A program made the translations under genes and the position numbers. Below the pieces are notes generated by a model. It searched no databases and had not been told where the DNA came from. It saw nothing but the letters and a program-made list of their open reading frames with translations. A stretch of 30,000 nucleotides of DNA from Mesostigma viride (Eukaryota; Streptophyta; Mesostigmatophyceae; Mesostigmatales; Mesostigmataceae). Within the stretch, counting starts at the first letter, position 1. Each line of letters opens with the position of its first letter. Shown one piece after another: positions 1 through 30,000 of the stretch. The stretch is taken from the NCBI GenBank assembly GCA_009746045.1, contig RPFO01000022.1, forward strand, positions 4,528,202 to 4,558,201, in the 5' to 3' direction.

Positions 1-119
1 GTCGCTCTACACGTAAGCCAGCCATAATTTCAATGCACAAGGATACACATTTCCATCACCATTCATCTTCATCATCCTGAACGACTCGAACACGCGGACA
101 AGATAACGGCAGGATCGAG
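1..119 (-). other. Putative 3' untranslated region or intergenic DNA
   Basis: This lies just downstream of the proposed stop. No clear polyadenylation signal or other gene was recognised. Confidence 0.3.
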
Positions 120-28927
<28,808 letters not shown>

Positions 28928-29158
28928 CTGTGGCCATAACAACACCAGAGCACAGGCCATACATACCCCAACAAAATCGCCACCGGGGAAAAACACGAGA
29001 ACACCAGCATGACAAAACAACAGCACGCAGGCCACCAGAGAAGCGTAAGGCAAGGGGCCACCGGGAAACCGCGGGCCGTGCCGAGCCCCCGTTTTTACTA
29101 CAAAGCACCGATGAAATCAAATAAAATTACATCTTCCGACTGCATCGCGCTGTACCTG

Positions 29159-29315
29159 TCAAGTGCCGCGGTGCCGTCTTTGAGTGAAGAAAGACCAAGC
29201 AAAATTACAGTCAAGTGCCGCGGTGCCGTCTTTGAGTGAGGAAAGACCAAGCAAAATTACAGTCAAGTGCCGCGGTGCCGTCTTTGAGTGAGGAAAGACC
29301 AAGCAAAATTACATC
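29159..29315. repeat. 52-bp tandem repeat, three units
   Basis: AAGTGCCGCGGTGCCGTCTT recurs at 29161, 29213 and 29265, nearly identical. Confidence 0.97.
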
Positions 29316-29475
29316 GTCGTCAAGCATCGTTTGGATGGCATCCGGGGTACCGGTTAAGGTACCATATTTGAGCTCAGAAGAACATAATTATGCTAAGTAC
29401 GTCAGACCGATAATCCTAGAACTTACTAGTCCGATAATACCGGCGACTCCAAACCCACTATGATAAAAGCTGGAG

Positions 29476-29803
29476 TCGCCCTCGCACCCTCGCCCTCGCA
29501 CCCTCCACCTCGCACCCTCGCCCTCGCACCCTCGCCCTCGCACCCTCGCCCTCTCACCCTCCCCCTCTCACCCTCGCCCTCTCACCCTCGCCCTCGCACC
29601 CTCGCCCTCGCACCCTCGCACCCTCGCCCTCGCACCCTCGCCCTCGCACCCTCGCCCTCGCACCCTCGCCCTCGCACCCTCGCCCTCGCACCCTCGCCCT
29701 CGCACCCTCGCCCTCGCACCCTCGCCCTCGCACCCTCGCCCTCGCACCCTCGCCCTCGCACCCTCGCCCTCGCACCCTCGCCCTCGCACCCTCGCCCTCG
29801 CAA
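29476..29803. repeat. 14-bp tandem repeat (CACCCTCGCCCTCG)
   Basis: About 23 units, with CTCTCACC variants at the left end. The minus strand has regular GGG runs. Confidence 0.98.
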
Positions 29804-30000
29804 AACCAAGGGATAAGATTCCTAGTGCTCCAGCCACTGGGGGGCTCCTCGCGCCACTTGGGGGTCAGCCACGTATCTTCTACGACTGAAACTTGTTTGT
29901 TGTTAACACACAGTCCCAGGCATATGTGCCTTGTGCATGTATCTGGGGGACCATACGGGATCGATAGATGTCTGGTCCATACATGTGCCCGTGCGTGACT

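Larger units (their letters stand above)
28928..30000 (-). other. Partial upstream intron of the ECA3 gene
   Basis: Apart from the two minisatellites, no M1/M2 or N-terminal pump segment was recognised on the minus strand here, so the preceding exons should lie beyond the window edge. Confidence 0.6.

Noticed and set aside
29460-29837. Open frames of 73-118 codons in all directions
   Set aside because: They are artefacts of the 14-bp minisatellite, which lacks stops in any frame.

Overview
The window is eukaryotic nuclear DNA dominated by one intron-rich gene on the minus strand. Twenty-seven exons can be placed with canonical GT/AG borders, from 28927 down to a TAG stop at 122-120. Together they hold about 2.73 kb of coding sequence (about 907 codons) in 28.8 kb. 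All splice phases are mutually consistent. The protein is a P-type IIA Ca2+-ATPase (SERCA/ECA class). It has the [16 protein letters not shown] and [11 protein letters not shown] motifs and all the expected Ca2+-site residues in M4, M5, M6 and M8. The segments 'IGLPGFDAMPGALQ', '[10 protein letters not shown]' and 'VDEAIVNGWLFFRYVVIG' match my recollection of plant ECA3 (the animal-SERCA-like plant pump) better than ECA1/2/4. A green alga or other green-lineage protist is therefore the best guess; the species cannot be named. The N-terminus (roughly 100-130 residues: start codon, M1-M2, early A domain) lies beyond position 30000.

Layout in gene order, right to left: 30-28.9 kb, upstream intron with 14-bp and 52-bp minisatellites; 28.9-24.2 kb, A-domain exons; 23.6-22.7 kb, M3-M4; 21.7-15.4 kb, P and N domains; 13-10.9 kb, rest of the P domain, hinge and M5; 10.1-1.3 kb, M6-M10; 1.07-0.12 kb, short C-terminal tail. 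Introns carry an exceptional load of simple and tandem repeats: an ~780-bp GA tract, an ~510-bp AGT tract, GGGA/GA, CCCTC, GGT/GGGT, and units of 8, 14, 15, 17, 31, 42, 50, 52, 66 and 129 bp. They also carry two small inverted-repeat (MITE-like) clusters and one plus-strand Ala/Pro-rich decayed ORF that may be a retroelement gag remnant.

The most unusual structure is a pattern I call exon-edge echoes. For well over half of the exons, the neighbouring intron contains one to seven diverged copies of that exon's own edge, with the splice site and some adjacent intron. Copies of 3' edges lie in the downstream intron and copies of 5' edges lie in the upstream intron. Some echoes keep working-looking splice sites and would form in-frame micro-exons, notably 7 x 129 bp at 20662-21564 and an 18-bp candidate at 18793-18810. 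This suggests introns that grow by repeated tandem duplication across exon-intron borders, and possibly a reservoir of alternative micro-exons. No tRNA, rRNA, CRISPR or prokaryotic feature was seen.
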